DNA of 64,000 nucleotides, taken from JAAYDI01 sp052034005. Its GTDB lineage: Bacteria; Planctomycetota; Planctomycetia; Pirellulales; Pirellulaceae. The position numbers were made by a program, and so were the translations under genes. The stretch covers positions 1 to 64,000 of the forward strand of contig JBPOJB010000061.1 in NCBI GenBank assembly GCA_052034005.1, read 5' to 3'. This document shows positions 44,159-53,999 of this stretch, one piece after another; position 1 is the stretch's first letter; each line of letters opens with the position of its first letter. A model generated the notes under the pieces. It saw only the letters and a list, made by a program, of their open reading frames with translations. It was not told the origin of the DNA and searched no databases.

Positions 44159-44710
44159 CGGGCGCATGCTTTGTACATTGCGTACGAACGTGCTCCACGC
44201 ACCTTCGAAGACCAGCGTATCGCGACAGCCTCCGAATGCCGGATCCGCCTCGATGGTCCGGACCAGCTGGAGGCCGAGTCGCGCAAGGGTCCGCGCCGAG
44301 GAGGTGTTTTCGCGCCAGGTCCTGGCCCAGATGCGCCGCGCACCACCCCGCCCCTCGGCTTCCACCTGCCGGACCATGGCCAGATACAAATGCAACAACA
44401 CCGTCCCCATCAGGGATTCACGCACGCACATGTTGCTCAGATAGATCAGCTCGCCGGGCGCCGGGCCGGCCTCTTGTTCATACCGGAACGCGAGCAGCCC
44501 GATGATCTCCGCCTGCCGCTCGTAAACCAGGATGCGGCCCTGCCCGTTGGCCAGGCTGTACGCGAGGTACGCCTCCAGGCTCCCGTACCGCAGCGCGCTC
44601 GACAAGGGCGGGACGAACTTCTCGTCCACCACCCGCAGGAATTCCAAGGTCCGCTCACGCAACTCGGGCGCGTACAGCTTGACCGGTTCGCGCGAATCGG
44701 GTTCGTTCAT
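44150..44710 (-). CDS. GNAT-family N-acetyltransferase
   Basis: A 186-residue GNAT-like protein. The N-terminal helical region is followed by the acetyl-CoA-binding core (GRILVYERQAEIIGLLAFR, then IYLSNMCVRESLMGTVLLHLYLAMV, where the usual Q/RxxGxG/A loop is degenerate). A typical N-terminal-domain end follows, WRENTSSARTLARLGLQLVRT, close to the GNAT motif with Asn and a GF-like turn. Soluble, no signal peptide. The start is ATG at 44710 with AGAGGG upstream; the open frame further 5' is not needed. Substrate unknown. Divergent from the large secreted-protein gene. Confidence 0.75.
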   Translation of the reverse strand: MNEPDSREPVKLYAPELRERTLEFLRVVDEKFVPPLSSALRYGSLEAYLAYSLANGQGRILVYERQAEIIGLLAFRYEQEAGPAPGELIYLSNMCVRESLMGTVLLHLYLAMVRQVEAEGRGGARRIWARTWRENTSSARTLARLGLQLVRTIEADPAFGGCRDTLVFEGAWSTFVRNVQSMRPST

Positions 44711-44908
44711 CGGCCGTGCCCTCTTGCCGGACCCAGACGCAAACTTACCGGCCTGCCCGCAAGGTGTCGATGGGGCGGCCGGGCGGGCGGGGTGCGGATC
44801 GAACAGGGCCGGGTCTGCCGCCGGCAGGGTGTACCCGTTGCACGGCGTCAGCGGGTGAGCGAAGATCACAGGAACGTCGGCCGCTGTGATTTCTGGGAGG
44901 GTGAAGCG

Positions 44909-47900
44909 ATGAGTGAAGCTGCCAGCCAGTCGTATCAGGCGTATCGTACCTTTCGGGCGGTGAAGCCGTGGGGGGTGCCCGGGCTGATCATTCTGTTGTC
45001 AGCATTCGCGTTCCCCGGGTCGCCCGCCGGCGCCGCGGAGACGCAGGATCGTTACTACGCCCACCAGGCGGTTCACGACGCTCAGGGCGTCATTGCGCCC
45101 TGGTACACGGCCCAGAACGGTCAATTGGACTTCCGGGCTCGCGTGGCAGCCGAGACAATCAAACGCTACCCGTGGACGACCGCGGAGATGGCCATCGACT
45201 GCGTGCCTCATTGTCTGTTCAGCGGCCATTGGAACATCGCGGACGACGGGACCATCACGCCGTTGGTGACCAACGACTGGGACAACGGCGACCTGGGCCA
45301 GCGCGCCGCCTACGTCCTCTCCGCACTGGTGGACTACTATCGATACAGCGGGGATCCGGCGGCCGTCGCGCTGATGACCCTCCAGGCGGACTTCCTCCTG
45401 GACCACTGCCTCACACCCGACGACCACCCGTGGCCGCGGTTCCTGATCAGCGTTCCGAACAAGGGGAAGTCCTACGGCAAGTGCGATCCGCAGGGCATCA
45501 TCCAGTTGGACATTGCGGCGGAGGCGGGGCTGGCGATGCTGAAGGCCTATCAAGTGACCGGCCAATCGCGGTGGCTGGAGGCGTGTCGGCATTGGGGTGA
45601 TCTGTTGGCCGCCAAGCGGAACCGCACGAGCGGCGCGCCGCCGTGGTCGCGGTATGCCAACCCGGAGACCGTTCCCTGGAAGGACCACACGCAGACGGGC
45701 GGAGTCGTGTACCTGCTGTATTTCTTCGACGAACTCCTGCGGCTCGGCTATCCGGGCCCGCAGGGCGAGATCGTCGAGGCGCGGGACGCCGGCCGCGCGT
45801 ACCTCTGCGACCTGCTCGATCGCTGGACCGTCAACGACGTCTGGGGCCGCAACTACTGGGACTGGGAGGATCCCGTCCAGGCCGAGAACGTGACCGAGTT
45901 CGTTGCACGCTACATGATGGATAACCCGGACCTGTTCCCCCATTGGCGGACCGACACGCGGAACATCCTGGCCCTGTTCCTCAATCACACGGGCGTGTGT
46001 CCCCAATCGGCCGGGGAGGTCTTCAGCGGCGCATGGGCGTTCCCCGAGTCAAGCGGCTGCTGTGGCCGGTCCTTGTGGTACGGCCCGATGGAGCTGGCGA
46101 TCCCGTGGGCTCAGTACGGGCAGCAGGCGGACAGCATCTGGGCCCGCGAGGTGGCACGGCGCATGCAGATCCTGGCCACGTACGACGGACACGAGACGGG
46201 CGTGTCGGAAGACAATATTGATGGCGGCTTCATCGTCAACAACGGTTGGTTCAAGATCGCGCATCCGTCGGCGCTCAAACACCTGCTGGGTACGCTCGCC
46301 TGGCTGCCCGAGGAGTTCGGGGCGTCGCGCGAGAATCACATCATGCGCTCCACGGCGGTCGTCAACTCGGTTGTCTATCGCCAGGGCGTCGTCCAATACA
46401 GCACATATGACGCGCCGCCCGGCACGGTCGACGTGCTGCGTCTCTCGTTCGTGCCCGCCAGCATCACGGCAGACGGGCAACCGCTGCGGCAACTGGACGA
46501 TCCCCTCGCGCAGCGGACCGGCCCCGCCTCCAACGGTTTTGTGGTCAAGCAGCTGCTCAACGGAGATGCCCTGGTCACGATCCGACACGACGGCGCAACG
46601 GACATCGTGGTCGAAGGCGATGATCCGCAGCAGCAGGTTGACGATACGGAGCTGACATACACCGGTCCCTGGGAGGCGCTGACCGATCAGCCCACATGGG
46701 CTCGTACCTGCCATGTGAGCGATGTGGCGGATGCGGATGTGAGCATGACGTTCGTCGGCAACCAGGTGCGACTCATCGGCAGCACCTCGCCCGAGGGCGG
46801 GTTGGCCGACGTGTATGTCGACGGTCAGAAGCAGCTGGTCGGGATCGACTGCTGGTGCCCGGCGGCGCGCCACGAACAGGTGCTGTACTACCGCAACGGG
46901 CTGGCCGACGGCCCGCACACGTTGCGCGTGGTGGTGCGCGGATCGCACAACGCGAAATCCAGCGGCGGGAAGGTCTACGTGGATGCCCTGCAATACTCCG
47001 CGGCGACCGGCACGAGCGGCTTCGGGGCCGGCGGCGGCCCGACCGAAACGCAGTGCCTGCTGATGGGCTACCCAGGCCGCCAGGACGCCACCGATGCGCT
47101 TGGCAAGCTGTGGCGACCGGGCACCGAGTTCATCATCCGCACCGGCGCGCTGACCGACAGCGTGGCGCAGAGCTGGTGGACCACGCCCGCGCCGCTGCCC
47201 GTCCTGGCCACAGAGGACCCAACGCTGTACCGCTATGGAGTCCATGGCCAGGAGTTCGTAGTGAATGTGACTGTGGGGCCGGGGGACTACTACGTCCGCT
47301 TGAAGTTCGCCGCCAACCGCCGCTTGAACAGTTGTGAGAACTGCGTATCCATCGCGATCAACGGCCAGCCGCGGGTCGCGAAGATGGACGTAGCGGCCAC
47401 GGCGGGCGGCACGCAGCGAGCCGTCGACCTGGTATTCAATAATGTCCGGCCGCGCAACGGTGTGATCGACATCCGATTCACAGGCGGCAACCCCGAGTAT
47501 GGGCTCGCCGGCGAAGCGTTCGTCCAAGGCGTGGAAGTGGGGCCGGGCAGCAGCGAGGAGGGCGCCGCGCCCGTCATCCTCCTCGGGCGGAATTTGCTGG
47601 ACAATGGCGGCTTCGAGCAATGGGTCACCGATCCGGACCAGGGCGTGGCCTCCGCACCTTGTCCTGCCGGTTGGCGGTTCGAGGCGGATGCGGAGGGCGC
47701 CGCGCGTCTGGAAAACGTGGCGGACGATAGTCCGGAGGAGGCCGGTCCGAGTCCGGTTGCGGAAGGCAACGGCGCCTGTCGGGTCCGGGGATCGGGCCGG
47801 AGTCGCTTGGTGCGCGAAGTCGCCGTGTGCCCGGCCAGCGCCTATCGTGCGTCCGTGCTCGTCGCAGCGACCGCAGCGCCGGAACGGGCGGGCGCCGCGA

Positions 47901-48949
47901 CGCCGGCCGGCGTTTCGGCCGAACTGCTGTTGGAGGAACTCGACAGCGGCGGGCAGGTGGTGGCGCGGCACCGCCGGAGCGCGACGCCGGACGGCCCGGT
48001 CTACAGGTACGTCGCGCTGTCGCTGACCACATCGCCCCATACCGCCCGGCTCCGGTTCGCGCTCGTCACGTCGCTGCCCAAGGCCGCGAAACCCTACGCG
48101 ATCCGCTACGATCAGTGCGTCGTGGACGGACCGCCCGCCCCGGCCCAGCTTGTGGGGACCGTGGTCGACGATGCCCGGAAGCCGCTGGCGGATACCGTGG
48201 TGGATTTGGGTTCTCGGGCGGTGAAGACCGGTCCCGACGGCAGTTACGCCATCGCCGAGTTGGCCGATCTGCAGCAGGTGGAGGCCGTGGCGAACAAACA
48301 GGGTTACCTCGGCCAGTCGCACTTGCTTCGATTACAGGCCGGGGAGAACCGGTGCGACTTCACGTTGACGGCGCGCCCGACCAATAACCTGCTGGACAAC
48401 GGTGATTTCGAAGCCGGCTTTTCAGCCGCGCGGAGCATGGAGCATGGAACCCAGGGGATCCGCGGTCCCTGGCACTTCCACTTCACGCCCGGGATCAACT
48501 GCTATATCTACCCCGAATCGATCTACCAGTGGCGCAGCCCACGCATCCGCGATGGGTGCGAGGCGATCAGCCAGGTGACGGACGGCGGCGGGACCATGGA
48601 GCTGTACCAGGACGTGGTGGTCAATCCGAATCAGCCGCTGATCGCCTCGGTGTGGGTGCTCGGTTTGGATGTCAACGGTGACGGGCACGGGTTCGGAGCC
48701 GGGCCGGCGGATTTTGCCGGCCTGGTGGTTCAGGAGTTGGACCCCCAGGGCCGCGTCGTGAAGATGCACGACCGGGTCGGCATTACGAAGCCGACGGCCG
48801 ACTTCGAGCTGGTGAAACTGGCGCTGACCACCGGACCGGACACCGCCAAGGTCCGACTGACCCTGACGAGCCACATCCAATGCATCTGGAATAGAGGGGC
48901 CGCGATATTCGATCAATGCGCGCTCGAACCGGTGGCGGCCGGAAAGTGA
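44909..48949 (+). CDS. large secreted multidomain carbohydrate-active protein (1,346 aa)
   Basis: Starts at ATG 44909 with GGGAGG seven bases upstream; the longer open frame is spurious. A signal peptide ends near residue 43 (PAGAAE). Residues about 50-500 form a helical (alpha/alpha)6-barrel-like domain with WSRYANPET, YWDWEDPVQAENV and SSGCCGRSLWYGP. About 575-705 resembles a golvesin/xanthan-lyase C-terminal beta domain. About 718-878 is a malectin-like domain (GPGDYYVRLKFAANRR; IDIRFTGGNPEYG). About 895-1080 and 1160-1346 are two CBM-like jelly rolls, each opening NLLDNG-FE. About 1083-1155 is a carboxypeptidase-regulatory-like Ig fold. Probably an uncharacterised glycoside hydrolase; the catalytic residues cannot be named. 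Confidence 0.82.
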   Translation: MSEAASQSYQAYRTFRAVKPWGVPGLIILLSAFAFPGSPAGAAETQDRYYAHQAVHDAQGVIAPWYTAQNGQLDFRARVAAETIKRYPWTTAEMAIDCVPHCLFSGHWNIADDGTITPLVTNDWDNGDLGQRAAYVLSALVDYYRYSGDPAAVALMTLQADFLLDHCLTPDDHPWPRFLISVPNKGKSYGKCDPQGIIQLDIAAEAGLAMLKAYQVTGQSRWLEACRHWGDLLAAKRNRTSGAPPWSRYANPETVPWKDHTQTGGVVYLLYFFDELLRLGYPGPQGEIVEARDAGRAYLCDLLDRWTVNDVWGRNYWDWEDPVQAENVTEFVARYMMDNPDLFPHWRTDTRNILALFLNHTGVCPQSAGEVFSGAWAFPESSGCCGRSLWYGPMELAIPWAQYGQQADSIWAREVARRMQILATYDGHETGVSEDNIDGGFIVNNGWFKIAHPSALKHLLGTLAWLPEEFGASRENHIMRSTAVVNSVVYRQGVVQYSTYDAPPGTVDVLRLSFVPASITADGQPLRQLDDPLAQRTGPASNGFVVKQLLNGDALVTIRHDGATDIVVEGDDPQQQVDDTELTYTGPWEALTDQPTWARTCHVSDVADADVSMTFVGNQVRLIGSTSPEGGLADVYVDGQKQLVGIDCWCPAARHEQVLYYRNGLADGPHTLRVVVRGSHNAKSSGGKVYVDALQYSAATGTSGFGAGGGPTETQCLLMGYPGRQDATDALGKLWRPGTEFIIRTGALTDSVAQSWWTTPAPLPVLATEDPTLYRYGVHGQEFVVNVTVGPGDYYVRLKFAANRRLNSCENCVSIAINGQPRVAKMDVAATAGGTQRAVDLVFNNVRPRNGVIDIRFTGGNPEYGLAGEAFVQGVEVGPGSSEEGAAPVILLGRNLLDNGGFEQWVTDPDQGVASAPCPAGWRFEADAEGAARLENVADDSPEEAGPSPVAEGNGACRVRGSGRSRLVREVAVCPASAYRASVLVAATAAPERAGAATPAGVSAELLLEELDSGGQVVARHRRSATPDGPVYRYVALSLTTSPHTARLRFALVTSLPKAAKPYAIRYDQCVVDGPPAPAQLVGTVVDDARKPLADTVVDLGSRAVKTGPDGSYAIAELADLQQVEAVANKQGYLGQSHLLRLQAGENRCDFTLTARPTNNLLDNGDFEAGFSAARSMEHGTQGIRGPWHFHFTPGINCYIYPESIYQWRSPRIRDGCEAISQVTDGGGTMELYQDVVVNPNQPLIASVWVLGLDVNGDGHGFGAGPADFAGLVVQELDPQGRVVKMHDRVGITKPTADFELVKLALTTGPDTAKVRLTLTSHIQCIWNRGAAIFDQCALEPVAAGK

Positions 48950-49253
48950 TGCGCGCCTTGCAACCCGGTGACCCCGATACGTCGGCCGGCGGCAGGACCG
49001 CCGACACGCCCGCCATCGTGCGTTTCCCATAAGACGCCTTGCCGATCGTCTCCGGCGCGTCTACTGTCAACCGACTGCCCGAAGGCCGCGTGTATGGCCG
49101 TGTTCGAGCGGCCAATACCACGGCTGTGCCAAGCGCATTCGGAAATGAGGGGGGTGGCCGGCCTCCTACAATAACTTCGCAAGGTTTTCGGCAGTGGCTC
49201 CACAGGCTGGTACTCTCTCGCACGTTATGTTCATGGCCCATGGAGGCGATCTC
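48950..49253. other. 304-base intergenic region before the RND operon
   Basis: Contains a GC-rich hairpin just after the large secreted-protein gene (arms GGCGG 48988-48992 and CCGCC 48998-49002, extended by GTC/GAC) without a T tract. The rest should hold the promoter of the efflux operon. No regulator gene of the TetR or MarR type is present here or nearby. Confidence 0.4.
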
Positions 49254-50588
49254 GTGCCGCGACGGATCCTCTTGACAATGCAGGACCTGTTTCTGGGTGT
49301 ACTGTTGGTCAGTGCGCTGACCGGTCTGGCGGGGTGTACGAAGGCTGCGCCGGCGGAGAAGAAAGTCCCGCCCAACGTAACGGTTGCCAAGCCGGAGTCC
49401 CAGCAGGTGACGAAGTACTTCGAGTTTCCCGGCCGGACGGCGGCGGTCAAGGAGGTGGAGATCCGGGCGCGGGTGACGGGCTACTTGGACCGGGTCTGTT
49501 TCCAGGACGGCCAGGAGGTGGAGGCGGGCGACTTGCTGTACGTGATTGACCCGCGTCCGTATGAAGCGGTACTTGACCGAGCCAAGGGGGAGCTGGAGCG
49601 GCTCAAGGCGGTGCAGAACAAGGCCCGCGAGGATATGGCTCGTTCGGAGCGGCTGCTCCCGTCGGGGGCTGTGAGTGCGGACGAATACGAGCAGCACCGC
49701 GCGCAGCTGCAGGTCAACGAAGCGTCGATTCTCGTGGCTGAGGCCGCGGTGCGTGAGGCGCAGTTGAACGTGGACTTCACCACCATCAAGGCGCCGATCC
49801 GCGGCCGTGTCAGTCGCACCAGGATCACCGAAGGGAACCTGGTCCAGGCGGGGATGGGCGATTCGATGGTGCTCACAACGGTGGTCAGCACGGATCCGAT
49901 CTACGTCTATTTCGACATCGACGAACGGGCGCTGCTGGAGTACGAGGGGGACGCCTGGGGATCGGGGCGCGCGATGCAGCCCGACCGGATTGGAGAACTC
50001 AAGATCCCCGTCGAATTCGGCCTGGATTACGAGCAGGGTTACCCGCATGTCGGGGTGCTTGATTTCGTGGATAACTCGCTGGAACGGCAGACGGGGACGA
50101 TTCGCGCGCGAGGCATTTTCGACAACCGCAACCGGTACCTGGCGCCGGGGTTGTTTGTCAGGGTGCGGATCCCGTTTGGCGAGCCGCGCCAGGCGTTGAT
50201 GATCAGCGACGCGGCGATCGGCACGGACCAAGGCCTGAAATACGTCCTCACAGTGAATCAAGAGAACGTGGCCGAGTACCGTCAGGTGAAGCTGGGCGTC
50301 CTGCGTGACGGCATGCGGGAGATCGAGTCGGGCATCAGCGCGGACGACCTGGTCATCACCAAGGGGCTGTTGCAGGCCCGCGCCGGCAAGCCGGTCAACC
50401 CGCATTTCCCGGAGGACGAAGCGGCCGCCCAGTCCGCATCGGGGCTCGCCGGGTTGTCTCACGACGAGCCTGGAGCCGCGGTGTCGGTCGCGCCGGCGGA
50501 GTCGGCAACCAGCGCTGCAACCCGGGCGGCTGCGCTGATTGGCACGGCCGCCCCGGCGCCTCGACAGGCCAAGCCACCGGCGGAATGA
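49254..50588 (+). CDS. RND efflux periplasmic adaptor (membrane fusion) lipoprotein
   Basis: A 444-residue adaptor linking the inner-membrane RND pump to the outer-membrane channel. Lipobox LTGLAGC places the lipidated cysteine at residue 28. The expected order follows: barrel-sandwich/lipoyl half (VEIRARVTGYLDRV), alpha-helical hairpin (RAKGELERLKAVQNKAREDM ... YEQHRAQLQ), second lipoyl half (TTIKAPIRGRVSRTRI) and beta-barrel, then an unusual Ala/Pro-rich C-terminal tail of about 65 residues. The start is GTG at 49254 with GGAGG seven bases upstream; an earlier ATG lacks a site. The pump gene starts 10 bases downstream, so it is one operon. Confidence 0.94.
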   Translation: MPRRILLTMQDLFLGVLLVSALTGLAGCTKAAPAEKKVPPNVTVAKPESQQVTKYFEFPGRTAAVKEVEIRARVTGYLDRVCFQDGQEVEAGDLLYVIDPRPYEAVLDRAKGELERLKAVQNKAREDMARSERLLPSGAVSADEYEQHRAQLQVNEASILVAEAAVREAQLNVDFTTIKAPIRGRVSRTRITEGNLVQAGMGDSMVLTTVVSTDPIYVYFDIDERALLEYEGDAWGSGRAMQPDRIGELKIPVEFGLDYEQGYPHVGVLDFVDNSLERQTGTIRARGIFDNRNRYLAPGLFVRVRIPFGEPRQALMISDAAIGTDQGLKYVLTVNQENVAEYRQVKLGVLRDGMREIESGISADDLVITKGLLQARAGKPVNPHFPEDEAAAQSASGLAGLSHDEPGAAVSVAPAESATSAATRAAALIGTAAPAPRQAKPPAE

Positions 50589-50598
50589 GGCGGCGGCC

Positions 50599-53500
50599 AT
50601 GTTCTCGCGTTACTTCATTGACCGCCCGATCCTGGCGTCTGTCCCGTCGATCATCATCACGCTCGCCGGGCTGGCCGCGGTCTATTCGTTGCCGGTGGCC
50701 CAGTACCCGGAGATCACGCCGCCCACCGTGCGCGTCTCCTGCTTCTACCCGGGCGCCAATGCCCAGGTGGTGGCCGACACGGTAGCCGCGCCGATCGAGC
50801 AGGAGGTCAATGGCGTGGAGGGCATGCTTTACATGTCCTCCAGTTGCGGCAACGACGGCAGCTACCAGCTCGCCGTGACCTTCGAGGTGGGCAGCGATCT
50901 GAACATGGCGCAGGTGCTGGTGCAGAACCGCGTGGCGCTCGCGCTGCCCAAGTTGCCCGACGTCGTCAAGCAGATCGGCGTATCGACGATGAAGCGGTCG
51001 CCCGACCTGATGCTGATTGTCAACCTGGTCTCGCCCAGCGGCCGCTACGGCCAGCTTTACTTGAGCAACTACGCCCTGATTCATGTGCGCGACGAATTGG
51101 CGCGTATCGACGGTGTGGGAGACGCGATGCTCTTCGGCCAGCGCGACTACAGCATGCGGGTCTGGCTGGACCCCGCGAAGCTGGTCGCGCGCTCGATGAC
51201 CGCCGGCGACGTGGTCAAGGCCCTGCGGGAACAGAACGTGCAAGTCGCCGCCGGTCAGCTCGGCCAGGAGCCGGCCGCGCCGGGCGTGGACTTCCAATAC
51301 GTCATGACCACGCTCGGCCGACTGACCGAACCCGAGCAGTTCGAGCAGATCGTGGTCAAGAGCGGCGATCGGGGACAGATCACGCGGCTGTGCGACGTGG
51401 CCCGGGTGGAGTTGGGGGCTCGCAATGAGGACGTGAACAACTATCTGGACGGCATCCCCACCGCCAACCTGGGCATTTTCCAGTTGCCCGGCTCCAACGC
51501 GCTCGACACCGCCAAGCGCGTCAAGGACAAGATGAAGCAGCTGGCGGAGAGGTTTCCCGAAGGGGTGGAGTATCGGATCTGCTACGACACCACGCCTTTT
51601 ATCAGCGAGTCGATCCACGAGGTCTTCAACACCCTGCGCGACGCGGTGATCCTGGTGGCCCTGGTGGTCCTGGTCTTCCTGCAGAACTGGCGATCGGCGC
51701 TGATCCCGTTGGTGGCGGTGCCCGTGGCGATCGTCGGCACGTTCGCCGCCATGGCGGTCATGGGGTTCAGCCTCAACACCCTGTCGCTGTTCGGCCTGGT
51801 GTTGGCCATCGGCATCGTGGTCGACGATGCGATTGTGGTGGTCGAGGCCACGGAGCACCACATCGAGCAGGGCCTGAGCCCGCGCGCCGCCGCACACCAG
51901 GCCATGTCGGAAGTCTCGGCGCCGGTCATCGCCATCGGGCTGGTGCTGGCCAGCGTGTTCCTCCCCTGCGTGTTCATCACGGGGATCACCGGCCAGTTCT
52001 TCCGGCAGTTCGCGTTGACGATCGCCGTCTCGACGATCCTCTCGGCACTCAACTCGCTGACCCTCAGCCCCGCCCTGTGCGCGCTGTTGCTTCGCGAACG
52101 GCATCGCCACCGCGACCCGCTCTCCTGGATGCTCAACTTCGCGCTCGGCTGGTTCTTCCGGCTGTTCAACAAAGGTTTCAGCCTTGTCACTTCAGGGTAC
52201 CTGTGGGGCGTGGCGAAGCTGATCCGTGTGAGCCTGCTGGTGCTGGCGGTTTACGGCGGGCTGTTGTATCTGACCGTGTGGAGCTTCGAGCGGATGCCGA
52301 CCGGGTTCATTCCCAACCAGGACCAGGGCTACATGTTCGTGGTCGTGCAGCTTCCCGATTCGGCTTCGCTGGAGCGGACCGATAGGGTCATGGCCCGTTG
52401 CGACGAGATCATTCGCGGCACGAAAGGCGTGGCGCACACCATTCGGATTGCGGGCCAGTCGTTCGTGCTGGGCGTGAACGGCTCGCACGTGGGCACGATG
52501 TTTGTGGTCCTGGACCCGTTCGAGGCGCGCAGGGCCCCCGGCCTGTCAGCGGATGCCCTGCTGGCCTCCCTCCGCGCCAGGCTCGGCCAGGAAATCGAAG
52601 AGGCTCGGGTAGGCGTGTTCGGCGCCCCGCCGGTTCGCGGACTGGGCAGCACCGGCGGCTTCAAGATCATGGTGGAGAACCTGGAAGTTGACGACCCGCG
52701 GACCCTCCAGGAACAGACCGACCAGCTCGTGGCGCTGGGCAACCAGGAGCCGGGGCTGGTGGGGCTGTTCAGCGTCTTCTCGGCCAACACGCCCCAACTG
52801 TTCGTCGACGTCGACCGGACCAAGTGCAAGGCGCTGGGCGTGAACCTCAGTGACGTCTTCGATACCCTGCAAATCCAGCTCGGCGGCCTGTATGTCAACG
52901 ACTTCAACCTGTTCGGCCGGACATTCCAGGTCAACGTCCAGGCGGATATCCCCTACCGCATGCAGCCCGACGACATGCGCCGCCTGCAGGTTCGCAATCG
53001 CGAGGGCGACATGGTGCCGCTGAGCACGGTGGCGGCCATCCGGAACCGCAGCGGGCCTTTCGCCATCAACCGCTACAACATGCACCCGGCCGCAGCCATC
53101 AGCGGCAGCTCGCTGCCCGACATGAGTTCCGGCGACGTGATCGCCGCCGTCGAACGCCTGGCCAGAAACAACCTTCCGTCCTCGATGGGCTTCGAATGGA
53201 CGGAGCTGATGTACTTGCAGCTCATCGCCGGCAGCACCACCGCCTTCGTGTTCGGCGGAGCGGTCGCCCTGGTGTTCTTGGTGCTCGCTGGACAGTACGA
53301 GAGCTGGTCGCTGCCCCTGGCAGTGATCCTCGTGGTGCCGATGTGCATCCTCTGCTCGGTGGCCGGCGTGGCGCTGGCCGGAATGGACATCAACGTCTTC
53401 ACCCAGATCGGCTTCGTCGTGCTGGTTGGGCTGGCCAGCAAGAACGCGATCCTCATCGTGGAGTTTGCCAAATCGAAGCGGGAGTCGGGCATGGCCCGCC

Positions 53501-53802
53501 GCGAGGCGACCCTGGCCGCCTGCCAGCTGCGGCTCCGCCCCATCATGATGACCTCGTTCGCATTCATCTTGGGGGTCGTCCCGCTGGTGATCTCCAGCGG
53601 GGCGGGCGCGGAGATGCGGCGGACCTTGGGCACCGCCGTGTTTGCCGGCATGCTGGGCGTCACCGCGTTCGGCATCTTCCTCACGCCCGTCTTCTACTAC
53701 GTCATCCAGTGGTTCGGCGACCGGCGCCTGGCACGCCACGCGGCGGCCACGGAGGCCGACGTGCCCCCTGAACCGGACGGAACGTGTCCCGCCGAAGCGT
53801 AG
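50599..53802 (+). CDS. RND multidrug efflux transporter, HAE1 (AcrB-like) family
   Basis: A 1,067-residue inner-membrane proton/drug antiporter, the size of AcrB (1,049). It has the family start MFSRYFIDRPILASV, 12 transmembrane helices in two halves and two large periplasmic loops. The proton relay is intact: D409 and D410 in VVDDAIVVVEA and K948 in SKNAILIVEF. Loop motifs such as VEGMLYMSS and the G-loop region are present, so it should be active and trimeric. The start is ATG at 50599. It sits between its adaptor and outer-membrane partner genes. Substrates are likely hydrophobic drugs, dyes or bile-salt-like compounds, but specificity cannot be read from sequence. Confidence 0.96.
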   Translation: MFSRYFIDRPILASVPSIIITLAGLAAVYSLPVAQYPEITPPTVRVSCFYPGANAQVVADTVAAPIEQEVNGVEGMLYMSSSCGNDGSYQLAVTFEVGSDLNMAQVLVQNRVALALPKLPDVVKQIGVSTMKRSPDLMLIVNLVSPSGRYGQLYLSNYALIHVRDELARIDGVGDAMLFGQRDYSMRVWLDPAKLVARSMTAGDVVKALREQNVQVAAGQLGQEPAAPGVDFQYVMTTLGRLTEPEQFEQIVVKSGDRGQITRLCDVARVELGARNEDVNNYLDGIPTANLGIFQLPGSNALDTAKRVKDKMKQLAERFPEGVEYRICYDTTPFISESIHEVFNTLRDAVILVALVVLVFLQNWRSALIPLVAVPVAIVGTFAAMAVMGFSLNTLSLFGLVLAIGIVVDDAIVVVEATEHHIEQGLSPRAAAHQAMSEVSAPVIAIGLVLASVFLPCVFITGITGQFFRQFALTIAVSTILSALNSLTLSPALCALLLRERHRHRDPLSWMLNFALGWFFRLFNKGFSLVTSGYLWGVAKLIRVSLLVLAVYGGLLYLTVWSFERMPTGFIPNQDQGYMFVVVQLPDSASLERTDRVMARCDEIIRGTKGVAHTIRIAGQSFVLGVNGSHVGTMFVVLDPFEARRAPGLSADALLASLRARLGQEIEEARVGVFGAPPVRGLGSTGGFKIMVENLEVDDPRTLQEQTDQLVALGNQEPGLVGLFSVFSANTPQLFVDVDRTKCKALGVNLSDVFDTLQIQLGGLYVNDFNLFGRTFQVNVQADIPYRMQPDDMRRLQVRNREGDMVPLSTVAAIRNRSGPFAINRYNMHPAAAISGSSLPDMSSGDVIAAVERLARNNLPSSMGFEWTELMYLQLIAGSTTAFVFGGAVALVFLVLAGQYESWSLPLAVILVVPMCILCSVAGVALAGMDINVFTQIGFVVLVGLASKNAILIVEFAKSKRESGMARREATLAACQLRLRPIMMTSFAFILGVVPLVISSGAGAEMRRTLGTAVFAGMLGVTAFGIFLTPVFYYVIQWFGDRRLARHAAATEADVPPEPDGTCPAEA

Positions 53803-53999
53803 CGCGACCTGCCGCGGCCCGCTCATCACCGCTGTGAGATTGGTCGCTCTGGACAAACCTTGCGGCCCCGTCGCGTCGGCCCGGGAAGGTGACACAAGCT
53901 GTAGCGGCCGACGACGGGCAAAACCCTTAATCAGCCTTGCGCCATGTGCCGAACATTACGGTTAGACGGGTCTTGCATCCTCTAACGAAGGGCCAGATT

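Noticed and set aside
46049..48322. 757-codon open frame on the reverse strand
   Set aside because: It is the antisense shadow of the large secreted-protein gene. Composition is Arg/Gly/His/Val-rich with no domain, and the forward frame has clear domains and a ribosome-binding site.
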